A stretch of 64,000 nucleotides of DNA from NCBI RefSeq assembly GCF_022919215.1, contig NZ_CP095046.1:4454501-4518500 (forward strand). Reading direction: 5' to 3'. This document shows positions 61,457-64,000 of this stretch, piece after piece (position 1 is the stretch's first letter; every line of letters begins with the position of its first letter). This DNA is from Hymenobacter cellulosilyticus. Lineage in GTDB: Bacteria; Bacteroidota; Bacteroidia; Cytophagales; Hymenobacteraceae. The notes beneath the pieces were generated by a model that searched no databases, was not told the DNA's origin, and saw nothing but the letters and a program-made list of their open reading frames with translations. Both the position numbers and the translations under genes were made by a program.

Positions 61457-61969
61457 TTATGACTTTACTGCTATTTTTTTAAATGACCTTTGTGGGATAT
61501 GCATCAATTGATGTGTAATAAGATGCACATAGAATTCCTTGAATTCAGGATTCAGCTTGATTTCTGAAATATGTCTTAACACATAGGGTTCTCCGGTCCA
61601 GATAAACTTTTGCGTCTTTGTATTCCACAGTTGTTCGTTGACAATTTCCACTTTATCAGCTACAAACCAGAATATAAATTCCTTATATTCCAGTAAAGCA
61701 GTCGGAATACGACTAATTATCTCTGAATACACTTCGTCCCAGTCACAGCCAATCTTACCGCGTAAAAAACGAACCAGAAGATCAAATTTTATTTTACCGT
61801 TGTAGACTTTTGGAGTAGACTTTATGCTTTCATAATACGGCAGTTCCTCCAGCAGCAACCTTACTTTTTTGTGCCGTTCATCAGCAAAGCTCCCATTTTG
61901 TACATATTCCCTTTTGCTGCCTGAAGTCTTCATTCTGCTTAGCAACCATCTTTTGTTGTGTTCTCGCAT
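61457..61969 (-). CDS. AT-rich hypothetical protein
   Basis: A 170 aa soluble protein, Lys/Arg-rich. It contains LVRFLRGKIGCDWDEVYSEI and WFVADKVEIVNEQLWNTKTQ, a pattern I associate with a widespread family of small proteins of unknown function (typically a GRPWDKVYSEI block). Its base composition, roughly 40 percent G+C by eye, is clearly lower than its neighbours, so it was probably acquired separately. It sits between the Lgt-like gene and the radical SAM gene on the same strand, eight bases from the former stop. Function unknown. Confidence 0.65.
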   Translation of the reverse strand: MREHNKRWLLSRMKTSGSKREYVQNGSFADERHKKVRLLLEELPYYESIKSTPKVYNGKIKFDLLVRFLRGKIGCDWDEVYSEIISRIPTALLEYKEFIFWFVADKVEIVNEQLWNTKTQKFIWTGEPYVLRHISEIKLNPEFKEFYVHLITHQLMHIPQRSFKKIAVKS

Positions 61970-61977
61970 AAGCTTGT

Positions 61978-62739
61978 TTAGTTAACTCGTGAACTTGGTT
62001 GCTGGATTCTCGGCGCCCACAGCCACCCATAATACCCCAGCCCCGCCACGCAGGCCCACTGAATAGCCGTAAGGCCCCAGCCGCTCGGGGCGGGCGTGGG
62101 CTTGATGAACTCGACCAGCAAGCGGAACAGCAGGTAACCTATCATAAAAAGCCGGAACCGCCAGCCGTTGGGCAGCGGCCGGCGGCGCTCCAGTAGCCAG
62201 AGCGCGGCAGCGAGTACGAGCAGCCAGCCGATTTCGTAAAGGTTGGTAGGGTGGCGCGGGATTCCGTCGCCGAAGTCGATGCCCCAGGGCAGGGCCGTTG
62301 GCATGCCGAAGGTGCCATCGGTGAGGCCGGCCAGGTGGCAGCCCACCCGGCCCAGGCCCATGCCCACGATGATGGGAAATACCATCAAATCACCGCTGGA
62401 AGTAGTTACGCCAAGGTGCTTTTTGGTTAGCTCCACCCCGATCAGACCGCCGAGCAGGCCGCCCACAATGGTTTTGTTGGTGAAGTAGTACAGCCAGCCG
62501 CCGGGTGGGTGCAGCAGCAGCTCCGGATGCTCGAGCAGCCCCAGAGCCCGGGAGCCCAACAGCGCTCCGGCCGCGCAGCCTACGAAAATCCAAAGGCGGT
62601 GGTCCTCCGAAATCAGGTCGGTGGTGCGGGCGCGCAGGCGCTGGTAGAGCCGGTAGCCCAGGGAGTAAGCCAACACCTCGAACAGCAGGTGTACCGGCAG
62701 TACTAAAGGCCCCAGGGCTAGTTGAACGGGGTAAGTCAA
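61978..62739 (-). CDS. Divergent prolipoprotein diacylglyceryl transferase-like protein
   Basis: A 253 aa membrane protein with about seven segments, of the Lgt fold. Lgt blocks are present but altered: GMGLGRVGCHLAGLTDG stands where classic Lgt has the GRxGNFxN signature, and RHPTNLYEIGW where HPTQLYE is usual. The start is TTG at 62739; an in-frame stop lies just upstream and no ATG fits. Classic Lgt moves diacylglyceryl from phosphatidylglycerol to lipoprotein Cys. This version may use another acceptor, since it is linked to a radical SAM gene. The main lgt gene would be elsewhere in the genome. The frame is intact. Confidence 0.78.
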   Translation of the reverse strand: MTYPVQLALGPLVLPVHLLFEVLAYSLGYRLYQRLRARTTDLISEDHRLWIFVGCAAGALLGSRALGLLEHPELLLHPPGGWLYYFTNKTIVGGLLGGLIGVELTKKHLGVTTSSGDLMVFPIIVGMGLGRVGCHLAGLTDGTFGMPTALPWGIDFGDGIPRHPTNLYEIGWLLVLAAALWLLERRRPLPNGWRFRLFMIGYLLFRLLVEFIKPTPAPSGWGLTAIQWACVAGLGYYGWLWAPRIQQPSSRVN

Positions 62740-62942
62740 GACAACAGGAGTAGCGAAAAAACCAGGTGGCGCGGTATGGCTCTGCTAAATAAGCAAAACA
62801 AGACATAGCAACTGGTATAGCTGTCGGCCCGATGCGGCTTAACTACCAGCCCACTTCTAGCCTACCCCCGCAGGGCGGAACGCGCTACTGCAAACCACCC
62901 TTCTAAAGTATTGCAGCGCAATACCGTGACCCTAACTAGCTG

Positions 62943-63979
62943 TTACCTACCCTCGTTAATCTCCGTCATGATTTCCCCAAACAGCCGGGTGGATTTTAGC
63001 CGGTCTTCCTGCGCGTACATCGTGGATGCCGTGATGAGCTCATTGGCCCGGGTTTCGGCCAAAAACGCCTGCAGCTGCTTTTTGACGGTTTGCTTACTGC
63101 CGACAAAGGAATACTTGAGCATCTGATGCACGGCCGGATGATGCAGCATTTCTTCCAGCTCCTCGGTCATTTCCGTGGGCGGCTGCAAGGCATCCTTGGC
63201 CCCGGTCAGGACTCCGACAAACATTCGGATCAGCGTCGTAAACAGCTTTTGCGCTTCTTCATCGGTATCGGCCACGTAGGCGTTGATGGCCACCAAGGTA
63301 TAGGGCTGCTGCAGCACGTCCGAAGGGGTAAACTCTTCGTGATAAATCTTTAACGCGCTGTGCAGGTGGGTGGAGGCAAAGTGGCTGGCAAACGCGTAAG
63401 GCAAGCCCAGCTTGGCCGCTAAATGTGCGCTGTCGGTGCTGGAGCCCAGGATGTAGACGGGCACTGCGGTGCCCTCGGCAATGGGCACCCTGACCGTTGC
63501 CCGTTTGTTTTGCACGGAGAAGTAGTTCTGGATTTTGTCTACCTCCCGCGGAAACGAGTGGGCCGCCTGCATAAAATCCGACCGAATGGCCTGAGCCGTT
63601 GCCTGGTCGGTACCCGGTGCCCGGCCCAGGCCCAGGTCGATGCGGCCCGGATACAGCTGCGCCAGCGTACCAAACTGCTCGGCCACCACCAGCGGGGAAT
63701 GATTGGGGAGCATAATGCCCCGGAGCCCACGCGGATGGTATTCGTGTTTTCGGCAATGTAGCCGATGAGAATGGAAGGGGCGCTGCTGCCGATGTTGTCG
63801 GAGTTATGATGCTCGGCCAGCCAGTAGCGCCTGTAGTTGTGCAGCTCTGCTTCCTTGGCCAGGGCCAGCGAGTTATGCAGGGTCTGTTGTACCGTATTCC
63901 CTTGCGAGACGATGGCAAGCTCTAAAATCGAATAAGCTACCGGTTGCTTATGCGTGCTGTTGATACCGTTGCTAGGCAT
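62943..63979 (-). CDS. LLM-class flavin-dependent oxidoreductase (one frameshift)
   Basis: About 345 aa when repaired, of the bacterial luciferase-like fold. Family blocks: [60 protein letters not shown] and [16 protein letters not shown]; the sequence is close to proteins annotated as MsnO8 or YhbW-like. One G is missing near 63721 where [13 protein letters not shown] should be continuous. Probably uses FMNH2; the substrate is unknown. It starts 21 bases from the end of the window, so its neighbour is not visible. Confidence 0.88.
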
Positions 63980-64000
63980 TGTTTCTGTTGGTTTAGGGCT

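Overview
The window looks like chromosome of a high-G+C member of the Bacteroidetes, most like Hymenobacter or a relative. Signs are C-terminal type IX secretion (T9SS) sorting domains, a CheB-CheR-PAS fusion sensor, lipoproteins, start sites without obvious Shine-Dalgarno sequences, and G+C-rich codon use. No rRNA, tRNA, CRISPR array, prophage or insertion sequence was seen.

Bases 1-23,300 form a pectin locus. A long minus-strand operon (kduD, kduI, kdgF, a pectinesterase-pectate lyase fusion, uxaB, uxaA, uxaC, kdgK, eda, exuT) encodes uptake of galacturonate and two converging routes to 2-keto-3-deoxygluconate: the isomerase route through UxaC/B/A, and the unsaturated-uronate route through KdgF/KduI/KduD. 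KdgK and KDPG aldolase then give pyruvate and glyceraldehyde-3-phosphate. A divergent LacI-type regulator lies beside it, followed by secreted pectin enzymes (two PL1-type pectate lyases, GH88/105, GH28) and a secreted T9SS protein of unknown role. Four copies of one operator-like sequence, all in the same orientation relative to the pectin gene, tie these transcription units into a single probable regulon.

Bases 23,500-36,400 hold central carbon and storage genes: a trehalose-6-phosphate synthase/phosphatase fusion, gnd-zwf-pgl, rpiA, a GH10 xylanase lipoprotein, a second KDPG-type aldolase, a GH15 enzyme and a DedA/TVP38-type membrane protein. Bases 36,400-49,000 hold a large secreted protein of unknown function, a WYL regulator, a RidA-like protein, an Imm-5-like protein, a PAS histidine kinase, a CheB-CheR-PAS fusion divergent from a stand-alone CheB, and a STAS protein. 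Bases 49,000-64,000 are mixed: an OBAP-like lipoprotein, an MFS exporter, an ABC exporter, an M48-like protease, PhzF, an Fpg/Nei glycosylase and a luciferase-like oxidoreductase. They also hold a notable cluster of a divergent Lgt-like enzyme, an AT-rich hypothetical gene, a radical SAM protein resembling the archaeal tetraether-synthase (MJ0619/Tes) family, and three small related membrane proteins.

About 55 single-base losses split roughly half of the genes, including gnd and zwf. Nearly all fall in short G or C runs, each is repaired by adding one base, and every repaired gene has a length divisible by three. I read these as consensus sequencing errors rather than pseudogenes, and have given the full reconstructed span of each gene. 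Three inverted-repeat elements sharing a terminator-like core lie between genes at 38.7, 50.0 and 52.0 kb.
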